Assembly: GCA_963768025.1 (NCBI GenBank)
Contig: CAVYGM010000002.1
Span: forward strand, 62,001-126,000
Origin: CAVYGM01 sp963768025
Lineage (GTDB): Bacteria > Bacteroidota > Bacteroidia > Cytophagales > Spirosomataceae
Direction of reading: 5' to 3'
DNA length: 64,000 nt
Below are positions 24,423-33,313 of this stretch, in pieces. The position numbers and the translations under genes were made by a program. The notes beneath the pieces were generated by a model. It was not told the DNA's origin and searched no databases. It saw only the letters and a list, made by a program, of their open reading frames with translations. How positions within the stretch are numbered: the first letter of the stretch is position 1; each line of letters opens with the position of its first letter.

Positions 24423-24730
24423 GGGATACAGGGTAGCGGAGGCTGCTTTTGGCGATAGATGTATCCAAAAGGCTCCGCTAAATGTATTCTAATGCCTGCT
24501 GGACTCAACCCACAGGCATCCCCCTTAGAATTAACCCATCGGCGGTTGGATCAGAAATGATATACCGCTTTCAGTTTTAAAAGTCTGAACAGCAGGAATC
24601 GAATGAACCCCTGGATGCCGCGACAAGCTGGTATTCAGGGGTTTTTGGTATTCTATGGGTGCAATGGTAGAAAATTAAAAACTTTCCTTTTCATACAAAT
24701 CCCTCGGCCTCCTAAACCCTTCGATACTTT
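24423..24730. other. Divergent intergenic region with a hairpin
   Basis: A 308-bp region between the divergent sialidase-like and MFS genes. It holds a plus-strand hairpin at 24606-24643: 14-bp stem with two G-U pairs, a loop of about 10 nt, then TTTTT. No plus-strand gene lies upstream to be terminated, so it could be a leader attenuator of the MFS gene or a relic. No ORF or RNA gene is recognised. Confidence 0.5.
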
Positions 24731-26083
24731 ATGGAAAAACTCCGCCCATCGCTTCGCTACTCCTGGTATGTGGTAGCGGTGCTCATGATTGCTTATATTT
24801 CATCCTTTGTGGACCGGCAGGTGCTGACGTTGCTGGTGAAGCCGCTCAAACGGGATTTCCAGATCACGGATACTCAGTATGGACTGCTGGTAGGGCTTAG
24901 CTTTGCGATATTCTATACCTTCCTGGGTATTCCCATTGGCCGCCTCGCCGACCGACACAGCCGCAAACGCATCATCGTGTGGGGAATTACTATCTGGAGC
25001 ATCATGACGGCCCTCTGTGGCTTGGCGGGTAGTTACAATCAGCTCTTTCTGGCCCGCATTGGTGTGGGAGTAGGAGAGGCGGCACTTTCCCCGGCGGCCT
25101 ATTCCCTCATTACGGATCTTTTTCCCCGGCACAAGCTGGGTACTGCCTTGGCGGTGTATAACATTGGAGTGTACCTGGGCTCCGGACTTTCTATCCTGCT
25201 GGTGGCCCTGGTTCTGAAACTCATCAGTGTGGATGGCCTCTGGACGCTGCCGCTGATTGGCGACATCTTTCCCTGGCAGTCGGTCTTTTTCCTGGTTGGT
25301 TTACCGGGACTGCTCATTGTGATCCTTGTCGCTCTTACCGTTCGTGAGCCGCATCGGGCCACCGAGGGTACAGCGGCGGTTCCGATCGCCGACCTGCTGG
25401 CCTACTATCGTCAGAATCAGCGGGCAATTCTACATTTGTTTTTTGGCATTGCCTTCATGGCCTTTGGTTCATATAGCGTCACTGCCTGGGTACCCACACT
25501 GCTCGAAAGGAAATATGGCCTAACGGCTTCGCAGGCGGGCTTGCTGCTGGGTGGAATTATTACGGTATTTTCTACGGCAGGCGTCCTGTTTGGCGGGCGT
25601 TACGGCGACCGCCTCACCCGACAGGGAAGGCAGGATGCCAAAATGCGGGTTGGATTTATAGGGATGACCTTCGGCGTGGCCCTGGGGAGCATTCTCCTGC
25701 TGGGTTTTGTATTTGAGCTAGTTGGCTTGCCGGTCCTGATTGGACTTTTAATTCTGCTGTGTTTTTTTACCGCTATGCCCTACGGCTCCGCTACGGCGGC
25801 CGTGCAGGAAATGGTCCCGGCCGCCATGCGCGCTACTTTTTCCGCCCTCTTTCTTTTTGTGGTCAACATCATCGGACTCACGGGCGGCCCCTCGATGGTA
25901 GGTGTCTTGAACGATCGGCTTTTTCATGACGATTCGCAGGTTCATCTGTCCTTGGGAATTGCCATCGTATTCGGAACCGGCCTTTCGGCGCTGCTTTTGT
26001 ACAGAGGGCTGAAACCCTTTGCCCGCGCCGTAGAAAACGCCCGTCTTGTCAACAGTCAGATTAATTTACCGGAATTGCCCTGA
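24731..26083 (+). CDS. MFS transporter (spinster-like)
   Basis: Inner-membrane secondary transporter of the major facilitator superfamily, 450 residues with twelve predicted membrane segments. Seen: the first helix with the acidic motif YISSFVDRQVLTLLVKPLKRD, motif A between helices 2 and 3 (GRLADRHSRKRIIVWG), and a second-half counterpart (GGRYGDRLTRQGRQDAKMRVG). The N-terminus (SFVDRQVL...DFQITDTQYGLL) is typical of the spinster-like/sugar-phosphate-related group common in Bacteroidota and Proteobacteria. The substrate cannot be deduced. The gene is divergent from the sialidase-like gene, which hints at a shared catabolic role, but this is only context. The start is well supported by the immediate entry into helix 1. 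Confidence 0.9.
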   Translation: MEKLRPSLRYSWYVVAVLMIAYISSFVDRQVLTLLVKPLKRDFQITDTQYGLLVGLSFAIFYTFLGIPIGRLADRHSRKRIIVWGITIWSIMTALCGLAGSYNQLFLARIGVGVGEAALSPAAYSLITDLFPRHKLGTALAVYNIGVYLGSGLSILLVALVLKLISVDGLWTLPLIGDIFPWQSVFFLVGLPGLLIVILVALTVREPHRATEGTAAVPIADLLAYYRQNQRAILHLFFGIAFMAFGSYSVTAWVPTLLERKYGLTASQAGLLLGGIITVFSTAGVLFGGRYGDRLTRQGRQDAKMRVGFIGMTFGVALGSILLLGFVFELVGLPVLIGLLILLCFFTAMPYGSATAAVQEMVPAAMRATFSALFLFVVNIIGLTGGPSMVGVLNDRLFHDDSQVHLSLGIAIVFGTGLSALLLYRGLKPFARAVENARLVNSQINLPELP

Positions 26084-26172
26084 TTGAGCGAGATGTATTT
26101 TTGAGTAAATTTGTGAATCAATTGGGTTTGGTACCCTACTGTATGCCCCATCCATTTACTACCTGGATCCTC

Positions 26173-26868
26173 ATGAGACAAACATATTCGCTTCTGCTTT
26201 TGGGTGTGCTCCTAAGCAGCTTAGCCTGGGCCCAAACCGATGAAATGGTCCGGGTGAAATCGGGTGAACAATTGACCACTGCCCAAAAGTACCTGTTCCC
26301 GCAGTTTGCGGTGGGGACGGTCTACCTGCGGAATGGTCAAACGCCCACCGCCCGGCTCAACTACCAATTGCAGCTCCGGGAAATTCAGTTTATTGATCCC
26401 AAAGGCGATACCCTCACGCTGGCCAACGTGCATACCGTTCAGCGGATCGGACTTAACAAGGAAGTTTTTGTCTTCGATCAAAACGGCATGGCATTACAAC
26501 TTCTGGGTGAGTACGGCTCGGTAAAGCTGACACAGAATCATTCCCTTCAAATCGTCAATGTGGACAAGGAAGTAGGGTTTGGACAGTCGTCGAGTTTGTC
26601 GTCGGTCAACACATACAGTAGCCACCCTACCGCTGCCGGTTCGCCCGCCAAGCTGGAAGTAAAAGGGGATATGATGTTTTCGCACAAAAAATTCCTGTAC
26701 CTGATCAATCAGAATGGGCTGTCGGTAGTTCCCACCCGTAAAACGGTGCTGAAGCTTTTCCCCAAGCACAAATCCGCGGTGGAGCAGTACCTGGACGATC
26801 AGCCTGTGCAATTCCACGCCACGGAAGACTTGCAGCGGCTATTGGCTTACTGCGCGGGGTTGAACTAA
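26173..26868 (+). CDS. Exported protein of unknown function
   Basis: A 231-residue protein. The ATG at 26173 (MRQTYSLLLLGVLLSSLAWAQ) gives a textbook signal peptide; a TTG-initiated extension to 26101 is unlikely. The mature part is beta-rich: LNYQLQLREIQFIDPKGDTLTLANVHTVQRI, KEVFVFDQNGMALQLLGEYGSVKL, then a Ser/Thr-rich linker and a basic C-terminal region (RKTVLKLFPKHKSAVEQYLDDQ). The C-terminal helix ends in LLAYCAGLN. I do not recognise a named family; similar small periplasmic proteins occur in Cytophagales. It sits 90 nt downstream of the MFS gene on the same strand and may share its transcript. It is convergent with the VOC gene 14 nt away. Confidence 0.7.
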   Translation: MRQTYSLLLLGVLLSSLAWAQTDEMVRVKSGEQLTTAQKYLFPQFAVGTVYLRNGQTPTARLNYQLQLREIQFIDPKGDTLTLANVHTVQRIGLNKEVFVFDQNGMALQLLGEYGSVKLTQNHSLQIVNVDKEVGFGQSSSLSSVNTYSSHPTAAGSPAKLEVKGDMMFSHKKFLYLINQNGLSVVPTRKTVLKLFPKHKSAVEQYLDDQPVQFHATEDLQRLLAYCAGLN

Positions 26869-26882
26869 ATGTGTACAGTGCG

Positions 26883-27299
26883 TCAATCTTTGGTTCGGCC
26901 ACCGTCAAAAGCATCGTACACCTCGTCAACGGGTTCCCAAAGCTCTATTTTGTTGCCTTCCATGTCCATGATATGGACGAATTTGCCGTAGTCGTAGGTT
27001 TCTATTTCGTCCAGAACGGTTACCCCGCCTTGTTTCAGTTCTTCCACGAGCGCCTCCAGGTCGCCCACCCGGTAATTGATCATAAAGTCCTTTTCGGAAG
27101 GGTTGAAATAGGTGGTTGTCCGTTCAAAAGGGCTCCATTGGGTAAATCCTTTTTTGGTGGGATCAGTCGCTTGCCGCCACTCAAAATTGGTACCGTACTG
27201 GTCGGTATTTAACCCCAGGTGGGTACTATACCATTCTTTCATCTGGTTGGGGTCTTTGCATTTGAAAAAGATACCCCCCACGCCCGTTACTTTTGCCAT
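26883..27299 (-). CDS. VOC-family (glyoxalase/dioxygenase-fold) protein
   Basis: A 138-residue cytoplasmic protein of the vicinal oxygen chelate fold. It begins VTGVGGIFFKCKDPNQMKEWYSTHLGL, a standard first beta-alpha-beta unit, and ends MDMEGNKIELWEP, where the Glu of EGNKIELWEP is the usual metal ligand. Two beta-alpha-beta-beta-beta modules are present, the minimum for a dimer. Many such proteins are annotated glyoxalase/bleomycin resistance, but no specific substrate follows from the sequence. It is separated from the upstream sulfatase gene on the same strand by about 66 nt, so co-transcription with the 27.4-30.6 kb minus-strand set is possible. Confidence 0.88.
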   Translation of the reverse strand: MAKVTGVGGIFFKCKDPNQMKEWYSTHLGLNTDQYGTNFEWRQATDPTKKGFTQWSPFERTTTYFNPSEKDFMINYRVGDLEALVEELKQGGVTVLDEIETYDYGKFVHIMDMEGNKIELWEPVDEVYDAFDGGRTKD

Positions 27300-27365
27300 G
27301 TTTATGAAGATATTTACACTGGTAGAAAATAGGAGTCAGGTTTGATTAAAGGTAAGAAATAACGG

Positions 27366-28970
27366 CTACTTTCCCGCCAGTTTCTTGGGGAGTACCTGAT
27401 GGCTGTTAGCCCATTGATTCCATTGGGTATCCAGTTCCTGCACGAGTTGAGGAAGTTGGGCAGCCAGGTCTTTCCGCTCGGTGCGATCGTTTGCCAGGTC
27501 AAACAGCTGCCATTGGGTATCCTCTAATTTCTTAACGGCTTTGAAATTTCCCTTTCGAACGGCACAGTAACCTTGATGCTCCCAGAACAGGTAGGGGCGT
27601 GTCAGGGGGGTACCCTTTTCAATCACCCCCATCAGGCTTTGACCCTGCATGGGGGTAATGGTGTTGCCACTGTGAAAAGTGGCCGGGTAGCTGGCTCCAC
27701 TCGCTGCTACGAGAGTAGGCATGAAGTCAATCAGGTGCCCTACCTCGTTTGTGAAGGTGCCGCGCCGGTTATTGGGCAACCGCGGCGACTGCACAATCAT
27801 GGGGGTAGCAATGCCCCCTTCGTAGGGCTTCACCTTATACTCGAAAAAAGGCGTGTTAGAAGCATTGGCCCAGCCGATGCCATACGACACGGCTCCGCTA
27901 AAATTGGGGTCATTGATGCGGCTGTGTGGGGCAGAGCCCAGCTCGTGGTAGTTTTCGGCGCAGGCACCGTTATCCGCCAGGAAAATAATCATGGTATTGT
28001 CCATCAGTTTCTGGCTTTCCAGGTAGTCCAGTACCTTGCCCACGTTGTAGTCTACGGCATAGACCTGGGCGGCGTATACCGCCATGCGGTAGGCGACGGT
28101 ATCCCGCTGTCCCTGCGTAAGTTTTTCCCAGGGTCGCACCCGGCTGTCGCGCTCGGAAAAACCCCAGGTAGGGTCAATCAGACCCATTTTTATCTGCCGG
28201 TCTAGTCGATGCTGCCGGATCTTGTCCCAGCCTACCTTGTAGGTATCCTTGAACTTCGCAATATCCTTCTCCTTCGCGTGCAGCGGCCAGTGCGGGGCAT
28301 TGTACGCGATGTACAGAAAAAATGGATCCTTGGTTTTCTGCTCTCGCAAGAAGTTGATTCCGTAGTCGGTAAATGCATCGGTAGTGTAGTAGGTAGCCTC
28401 TGTGGGGGTGTCAAGTTTCTGGTTGTTGAGCCAAACACCCCGTCCGCCCTGCGGCTTAAAGTAGCTCGTAGCCCCGGCCAAAATGCCATAATACCGGTCG
28501 AAGCCCCGTTGCAGCGGACGGCGGGATGCATCGTGCATGCCCACGTGCCACTTGCCGGTCATGTAGGTACGGTAGCCGTTGGTTTTGAGGACTTCGGCCA
28601 GGGTTACGCTGCTGCGGTTGAGGAAGCCCTGGTAGCCTGGGGTACCCCAATGAAACGCTTCCGGGTTTTCGGGATCTTCGGCCATTTGGCCAATGCCCGC
28701 TTGATGGGGATAAAGGCCCGTGAGCAAGCTGGCCCGCGTGGGGCAGCAGCGGCCGGTGTTATAAAATTGCTTGAACCGCAGTCCGTTTTTGGCCAGCCGG
28801 TCAATGTTTGGGGTGGGGATTTCGCCGCCGTAGCAGCCGATGTCGCTCCACCCCATATCGTCCACCATAATCAGGACAATGTTGGGTTTGGCCTTGGATG
28901 GAAATTCTTCTTTTCCAACCGACATAAACAACAGGCAAAGTCCGGCAAGGAGGAGTCTGATAAGCATCAT
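27366..28970 (-). CDS. Secreted type I arylsulfatase
   Basis: Hydrolyses sulfate esters, probably of a sulfated polysaccharide, in the periplasm. 534 residues. N-terminal signal sequence (MMLIRLLLAGLCLLF). Metal-binding IVLIMVDDMGWSDIGCYGG (Asp37, Asp38) and the sulfatase signature RCCPTRASLLTG with C-x-P-x-R at 75-79, so Cys75 is the predicted formylglycine; then TGKWHVG, NAPHWPLHA and ADNGACAE, all standard in the family. Length is typical for the A subfamily. No anaerobic maturase or FGE gene is present in the window, so maturation must be provided elsewhere. Neighbours on the same strand are a UPF0158 gene, a ThuA-domain gene and a VOC gene. The specific substrate is unknown. Confidence 0.93.
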   Translation of the reverse strand: MMLIRLLLAGLCLLFMSVGKEEFPSKAKPNIVLIMVDDMGWSDIGCYGGEIPTPNIDRLAKNGLRFKQFYNTGRCCPTRASLLTGLYPHQAGIGQMAEDPENPEAFHWGTPGYQGFLNRSSVTLAEVLKTNGYRTYMTGKWHVGMHDASRRPLQRGFDRYYGILAGATSYFKPQGGRGVWLNNQKLDTPTEATYYTTDAFTDYGINFLREQKTKDPFFLYIAYNAPHWPLHAKEKDIAKFKDTYKVGWDKIRQHRLDRQIKMGLIDPTWGFSERDSRVRPWEKLTQGQRDTVAYRMAVYAAQVYAVDYNVGKVLDYLESQKLMDNTMIIFLADNGACAENYHELGSAPHSRINDPNFSGAVSYGIGWANASNTPFFEYKVKPYEGGIATPMIVQSPRLPNNRRGTFTNEVGHLIDFMPTLVAASGASYPATFHSGNTITPMQGQSLMGVIEKGTPLTRPYLFWEHQGYCAVRKGNFKAVKKLEDTQWQLFDLANDRTERKDLAAQLPQLVQELDTQWNQWANSHQVLPKKLAGK

Positions 28971-29001
28971 AAAGCACAGTTGATACGAGAGTCAAAAGGC
29001 G

Positions 29002-29442
29002 TTAGTCTTCCTCATCTAGTGTTGCGAGGTCTAACTTTTCTTTTACCCACTCCCTCATTCTTTGATTCTTAAAAACAAACCAATGCTCCCGGTAGTCACC
29101 TGAGTTATCAATTTCATACTTGAATTCCCGAAATGGTTTTCTCTTTTCTAACGCCCTGGTGAGTCGGCTTTTCAGGAAATTGCTATCCGCCAGACTCATG
29201 GTAAAGTCCTCCATAACCTCAAACGCCTTCCTTGAAGGCATCGGCTGTATTTCGAAGTAGGCGTCCCGGTTCTCGTCCAGTTTTTCCCTTTCTTCTTCCC
29301 AGCCTTCGGTCTCCGTGCTATCGAACTTGGTCTCATCCGGTATAAACAGAAGTTCGCCCGTCTGCCGGTGGACGAAGCAACCCATGCCTATGTCCAGTTC
29401 CTGGGCAATTTCATTGATTTGCTGGTCAGTTAAGGTTGTCAT
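29002..29442 (-). CDS. UPF0158-family protein
   Basis: A 146-residue acidic cytoplasmic protein. Starts MTTLTDQQINEIAQELDIGMGCFVHRQTGELLFIPD, followed by an acidic helix (GWEEEREKLDENRDAYFEIQPMPSRKAFEVMEDF) and RALEKRKPFREFKYEIDNSGDYREHWFVFK, which matches what I recall of UPF0158. Function is unknown; related proteins are small and soluble and occur widely as single genes. It lies 31 nt upstream of the sulfatase gene on the same strand, so the two may be transcribed together, but the products have no obvious link. There is a 212-nt gap upstream in which I see nothing recognisable. Confidence 0.8.
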   Translation of the reverse strand: MTTLTDQQINEIAQELDIGMGCFVHRQTGELLFIPDETKFDSTETEGWEEEREKLDENRDAYFEIQPMPSRKAFEVMEDFTMSLADSNFLKSRLTRALEKRKPFREFKYEIDNSGDYREHWFVFKNQRMREWVKEKLDLATLDEED

Positions 29443-29654
29443 TGCTGATACTAGTAACTGGTTGACAAATTATTTATTCTTTTTGCATCCTGTGTACCGG
29501 CGAGGGGTACCTTCACTCTGGAACACAGCGCTGCTAGCCAAGTACCTGTGCATACCTATTTTGGAGTAGCAACTTATTTTAAATACTAATGCCTTATTGT
29601 TCAAATAGCTAAAACTAATCCCAATAATCAATAACCCAATAAACCAGTAACCAA

Positions 29655-30632
29655 TTATTCCTTTCCAGGATACGGCCGCGAACTGGTAGCCTGAGCCGTG
29701 GGGAAATCGGCCGGAATGGGGATATCCACCTTGCCGGTAGCGGCCCACTGTGACCCGCGTTGCAGGCAGGTAATGAAGCCCACGCAGGCCACGGAATAAT
29801 CCACGTGCCCCATTGGGATGTGGAACACCCGGCCCTTGCCGTAGGTGATGGTCAGGAGCATGGGCTCGTTGCGGTCGGTACCCCGGTTGTCTTTGGGAGA
29901 AAAGGCCGTGGCCAGTACCTCCATGTTTTCGGCTGGTCCACGCAGGCGGTCGTACATTTCGTCTTTGGTGTGCATCCAGGTCGTAGGCATCCCTTTGGTG
30001 ATGGGGTGGTCGGGCTTACGAATCGTGACCAAAAACTCCTTCTGGGCTCCGTGTGAGCCGGCGTTCCCCGGAGCCATGTCCCGCATCAGCTTGCCGTCTT
30101 CGGTGTAGTACACGTAGGGTCCGTTTTTCTCGGTGCGGTTGCCCCAGCCACCGATACCGATCATCTGATTATAGGCGGGCCATTCGGGAAACGAATTATT
30201 GGCTGCGTGTACCACCACCAGTCCGCCACCTTTGCTCATGAATTTCTCAAAATCCGCCTGGGTTTCTTTCGGCCAGGGAGCGGCGTTCCAGCCAAAATTG
30301 CACACCACCAGATCGTACTTCGAGAAGTCGGGGTGGAAACTGGAATCCGTGCGGGCCTTTTGGAGGGCTACGGTGTTTTCTGTACCGGGTAACTTATAAT
30401 CGGCCAGAAACTCATCGCCTTTCCAGGTATAGTGCGAGCGCTGGACATCCACCGTAAATTTCCCGGATTCTTCCAGATACTGCTTCATCATGTAGGTTAC
30501 CTTGGGCCACTGGTCGTGGTTGTTCTGACCGTCCACAATCAGGGTTCGGATGCGCTTTTTATTGGCTTGGGCGGAGACCTGTGTAGCCGTGAACAGGGTT
30601 AGGAGAAAAAACAAAACGTATTTGATTTTCAT
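29655..30632 (-). CDS. Secreted ThuA-domain protein
   Basis: A 325-residue exported protein with a ThuA (trehalose-utilisation, glutamine-amidotransferase-like) fold. The ATG at 30632 (MKIKYVLFFLLTLFTATQVSAQ) gives the signal peptide; the longer start at 30653 is less likely. Seen: RIRTLIVDGQNNHDQWPKVTYMMKQYLEE, YDLVVCNFGWNAAPWP, FMSKGGGLVVVHAANNSFPEWPAYNQMIGI with His in place of a Cys nucleophile, and GKGRVFHIPMGHVD near the end, all typical of Bacteroidota ThuA proteins. The mature enzyme activity is unsettled for this family; sugar-derivative metabolism is inferred. It is first of a minus-strand run with UPF0158, sulfatase and VOC genes, consistent with glycan use. Confidence 0.9.
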   Translation of the reverse strand: MKIKYVLFFLLTLFTATQVSAQANKKRIRTLIVDGQNNHDQWPKVTYMMKQYLEESGKFTVDVQRSHYTWKGDEFLADYKLPGTENTVALQKARTDSSFHPDFSKYDLVVCNFGWNAAPWPKETQADFEKFMSKGGGLVVVHAANNSFPEWPAYNQMIGIGGWGNRTEKNGPYVYYTEDGKLMRDMAPGNAGSHGAQKEFLVTIRKPDHPITKGMPTTWMHTKDEMYDRLRGPAENMEVLATAFSPKDNRGTDRNEPMLLTITYGKGRVFHIPMGHVDYSVACVGFITCLQRGSQWAATGKVDIPIPADFPTAQATSSRPYPGKE

Positions 30633-30733
30633 AGATATAGGATTTTTGTACATAAGGATTACCCTACAAAGGTCAAAACGAGCCCGGAATACTTTGTAAG
30701 GGAAAGGAGAATTTCCTGGAATGGGAAAACATT

Positions 30734-30763
30734 TTGACCCTAGCGCTGAATTTTGTATATTAT
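30734..30763 (+). promoter_or_regulatory. Candidate promoter of the slipin gene
   Basis: TTG at 30734-30736, 19-nt spacer, then TATATTAT (two mismatches from TAnnTTTG), about 50 nt upstream of the start at 30814. It has the right shape for the Bacteroidetes sigma-A promoter but is unverified. Confidence 0.4.
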
Positions 30764-30813
30764 GTACCGAAAGCTGATTTTCAGCCGTGCTCTAAATCCT
30801 AAACCTCATTGAT

Positions 30814-31548
30814 ATGCCTCTGCTCATGACCATCCTAATTACCTTCGTGCTTCTGTTTCTGCTCTCTGGAATACGTATTATTTTTGAATACAAAAGAGCC
30901 CTTAAATTCCGGTTCGGGAGCTACGTGGAAACCCTGAAGCCCGGTCTTCGGTGGATCATCCCCATCGTCGAAACCATTCAGATGGTGGATATCCGGGTTA
31001 TTACCATCAACATCGTGTCTCAGGAAGTAATGACCGAAGACAACGTGCCCTGTAGTATTGACGGCGTAGTGTTTTTCAAAGTTGAGAATCCCGAGAAGGC
31101 CCTATTGGAAGTTGAGAAATTCCAGTTTGCCATTAGCCAATTGGCTCAGGCGGCCTTGCGGGATGTATGCGGTAAGGTAGAGCTGGATACCATCCTGTCG
31201 AAACGGGAGGAGATGGGTAAAAACATCAAGGCCATTGTGGCCGAAGAAACCATGCATTGGGGAATATCAATCATTGATGTGAAAATAAAGGACATTCAGC
31301 TGCCAGAAAACATGCGGCGCATGATGGCCAATCAGGCCGAGGCAGAGCGGTCACGGCGGGCGATGGTGATTCTTTCTTTGGCCGAGGAACAAGCGGCCGT
31401 AAAATTATTAGCGGCCGGCCAGATCATTGATCAATCTCCCTCGGCTATCAAACTCAGGCTGTACCAAACCTTGGCGAATATTGCCGCCGAGAAAAACTCG
31501 ACCATCATATTCCCCTTCCCGGAAGAAGCCCTGCCCCGGAAAGACTAA
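30814..31548 (+). CDS. Slipin (SPFH/band 7 membrane protein)
   Basis: A 244-residue stomatin-like scaffold anchored in the inner membrane by an N-terminal hydrophobic segment (MPLLMTILITFVLLFLLSGI). SPFH core: EYKRALKFRFGSYVETLKPGLRWIIPIVETIQMVDIRV, then TEDNVPCSIDGVVFFKVENPEKALLEV, ALRDVCGKVELDTILSKREEMG and WGISIIDVKIKDIQLPENM, which is diagnostic for slipins. The C-terminal helix (NQAEAERSRRAMVILSLAEEQAAVKLLAAGQII) drives oligomerisation. Slipins often sit beside an NfeD partner, but none is present here; the gene stands alone between a divergent ThuA gene and convergent porX. Role: membrane microdomain organisation or protease regulation, inferred from the family. Confidence 0.92.
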   Translation: MPLLMTILITFVLLFLLSGIRIIFEYKRALKFRFGSYVETLKPGLRWIIPIVETIQMVDIRVITINIVSQEVMTEDNVPCSIDGVVFFKVENPEKALLEVEKFQFAISQLAQAALRDVCGKVELDTILSKREEMGKNIKAIVAEETMHWGISIIDVKIKDIQLPENMRRMMANQAEAERSRRAMVILSLAEEQAAVKLLAAGQIIDQSPSAIKLRLYQTLANIAAEKNSTIIFPFPEEALPRKD

Positions 31549-31568
31549 CACCCAGGGTGCTGATTTTA

Positions 31569-31608
31569 CGAAAGAGAGCCGGTTCAGTTTTGAACCGGCT
31601 CTCTTTCG
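31569..31608. terminator. Bidirectional hairpin between slipin and porX
   Basis: An 18-bp perfect inverted repeat (CGAAAGAGAGCCGGTTCA with its complement) and 4-nt loop, placed between the convergent stops of the slipin gene (31548) and porX (31629). No long T tract on either strand; probably a shared terminator. Confidence 0.75.
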
Positions 31609-31628
31609 TATCTATTTAGCCTAAAAAA

Positions 31629-33194
31629 TTACTTTGCTTTCATGTCAATAAAAGGAATAATCATCTCTTCGAGTGAGACGCCCCCGTGCTGGAACGTATC
31701 CCGATACAGATTTACGTACTGATTGTAGTTGTTGGGATAGGCAAAGAAGTAGTCTTCCTTGGTAAACACATAGGAGGTAGAAACGTGGGGCTTGGGCAAA
31801 AAAAAGCGCTCTGGCTTGCGGCAAACCAGCAGGTGGTCGTCATCGAAGCCCAGGTTTTTGCCGTGCTTGTAGCGAAGGTTGGTGTTGGTTTCGCGGTAGC
31901 CGATAATTTTCACGGGTTTTTGTACCCGAATCATCCCGTGGTCGGTGGTCAAAATCAGGCGGCCTTTTTTCTCGGCAATCTTCCGGATAAAATCCAGAAG
32001 CGGGGAATGCTGAAACCACGACTTGGTGATGGATCGGTAAGCGGCTTCGTCGGGGGCCAGTTCCTTGATCATCTGCACGTCGGTACGGGCGTGTGAAAGC
32101 ATATCCACAAAGTTGTATACGACCACATTCAGCTGGTTTCCCAGCAAATTGTTGAAGTTATCGACCAGTGATTTTCCCTGGTTGGTGTTCAGGATTTTGT
32201 GGTAGGAAAACTTGATATTCAGCCGGTTCCATTCTATTTGTTTTTGCAGTAGCTCGTGCTCGTGCTTGTTGAGGCCTTCTTCGCCTTCGGGGGTGTTTTC
32301 GTCACTGACCCACCATTGCGGAAACTTACGTTCGATTTCACTCGGCATGAGCCCGGCAAAAATGGCGTTGCGGGCATAGCCGGTAGTAGTGGGCAGAATG
32401 GAGTAATACGACGACTCTTCTTCGATGGTGAAGTATTCCTGCATGATGGACTGGATCATTTTCCACTGATCGAAGCGGAAATTATCAATCAACAAAAAGA
32501 ACAGCGGTTCACCACTTCCTTTCAGGTGCGGGAATACCTTCTGTTTCATCAGTTGGTGCGACAGCAGCGGGCGATCGGCCCGGGGATCGTTCAGCCAGTC
32601 TTCGTATTCTTCCTCTATGAACTTGGCAAAATTGGCATTCGCATCGCTTTTTTGCATGCTGAATACCTCGGCCATTCCCTGATCCTGCGAGCTTTCGAGC
32701 TCCAATTCCCAGTAAATGAGCTTTTTGTAAATTTCCGCCCATTCTTCATGCCCAATCCGATCCTGATACTGCATGGCCAGGTTCCGGAATTGCTGCTGGT
32801 AGCTGAGGGTAGTTTTTTCGGTAACCAGCCGTTTGTTGTCCAGAATTTTCTTGACCGAAAGCAGAATCTGATTCGGATTGAGGGGTTTGATGAGGTAATC
32901 GGCAATTTTGGAACCGATGGCATCTTCCATGATATGTTCTTCTTCGCTCTTGGTGATCATCACCACCGGGAGCGAAGGATGCATTTGTTTGATTTGGGCG
33001 AGGGTTTCGAGGCCGGTCATGCCGGGCATCATTTCATCCAGAAACACAATATCGTAGCGTTCGTTCTCTACCTTGTCCAGGGCATCGGCGCCACTGTTTA
33101 CGGGTGTAACGTTATAGCCCTTGTTGGTAAGGAACATGATATGGGGTTTCAGCAAATCAATTTCGTCGTCGGCCCAGAGTATGTTGTATTGCAT
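31629..33194 (-). CDS. porX: PorX: T9SS response regulator with PglZ domain
   Basis: Two-component response regulator that controls the type IX secretion system in Bacteroidota. 521 residues. N-terminal receiver domain (MQYNILWADDEIDLL; acidic pair Asp9-Asp10, phospho-acceptor Asp53 in IVFLDEMMPGMTG, Thr/Lys region VVMITKSEEEHI and YLIKPLNPNQI). A helical linker is followed by a PglZ/alkaline-phosphatase-superfamily domain: FFLLIDNFRFDQWK, SILPTTTGYARNAIFAGLMPSEIER, VYNFVDMLSHARTD, LILTTDHGMIRV, which carry metal-ligand positions of the family. Known PorX proteins combine the receiver with a nucleotide phosphodiesterase activity of this domain. Its usual kinase PorY is not adjacent. kdsB lies upstream on the same strand after a 119-nt gap. 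Confidence 0.95.
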   Translation of the reverse strand: MQYNILWADDEIDLLKPHIMFLTNKGYNVTPVNSGADALDKVENERYDIVFLDEMMPGMTGLETLAQIKQMHPSLPVVMITKSEEEHIMEDAIGSKIADYLIKPLNPNQILLSVKKILDNKRLVTEKTTLSYQQQFRNLAMQYQDRIGHEEWAEIYKKLIYWELELESSQDQGMAEVFSMQKSDANANFAKFIEEEYEDWLNDPRADRPLLSHQLMKQKVFPHLKGSGEPLFFLLIDNFRFDQWKMIQSIMQEYFTIEEESSYYSILPTTTGYARNAIFAGLMPSEIERKFPQWWVSDENTPEGEEGLNKHEHELLQKQIEWNRLNIKFSYHKILNTNQGKSLVDNFNNLLGNQLNVVVYNFVDMLSHARTDVQMIKELAPDEAAYRSITKSWFQHSPLLDFIRKIAEKKGRLILTTDHGMIRVQKPVKIIGYRETNTNLRYKHGKNLGFDDDHLLVCRKPERFFLPKPHVSTSYVFTKEDYFFAYPNNYNQYVNLYRDTFQHGGVSLEEMIIPFIDMKAK

Positions 33195-33313
33195 GGTTGA
33201 CTAGTGAGGTTATGGTAATTATGGAATAAATGAGTAATCTATCTCTAACGCAGAACGGGGCCATCTCGTATCAACTGGCACCCACTGAGGTAGCGGTAGC
33301 GTAAAGTAATGAG

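Noticed and set aside
28209..29072. 287-codon plus-strand ORF opposite the sulfatase
   Set aside because: A shadow of the sulfatase reading frame; no start context, no recognisable motif.
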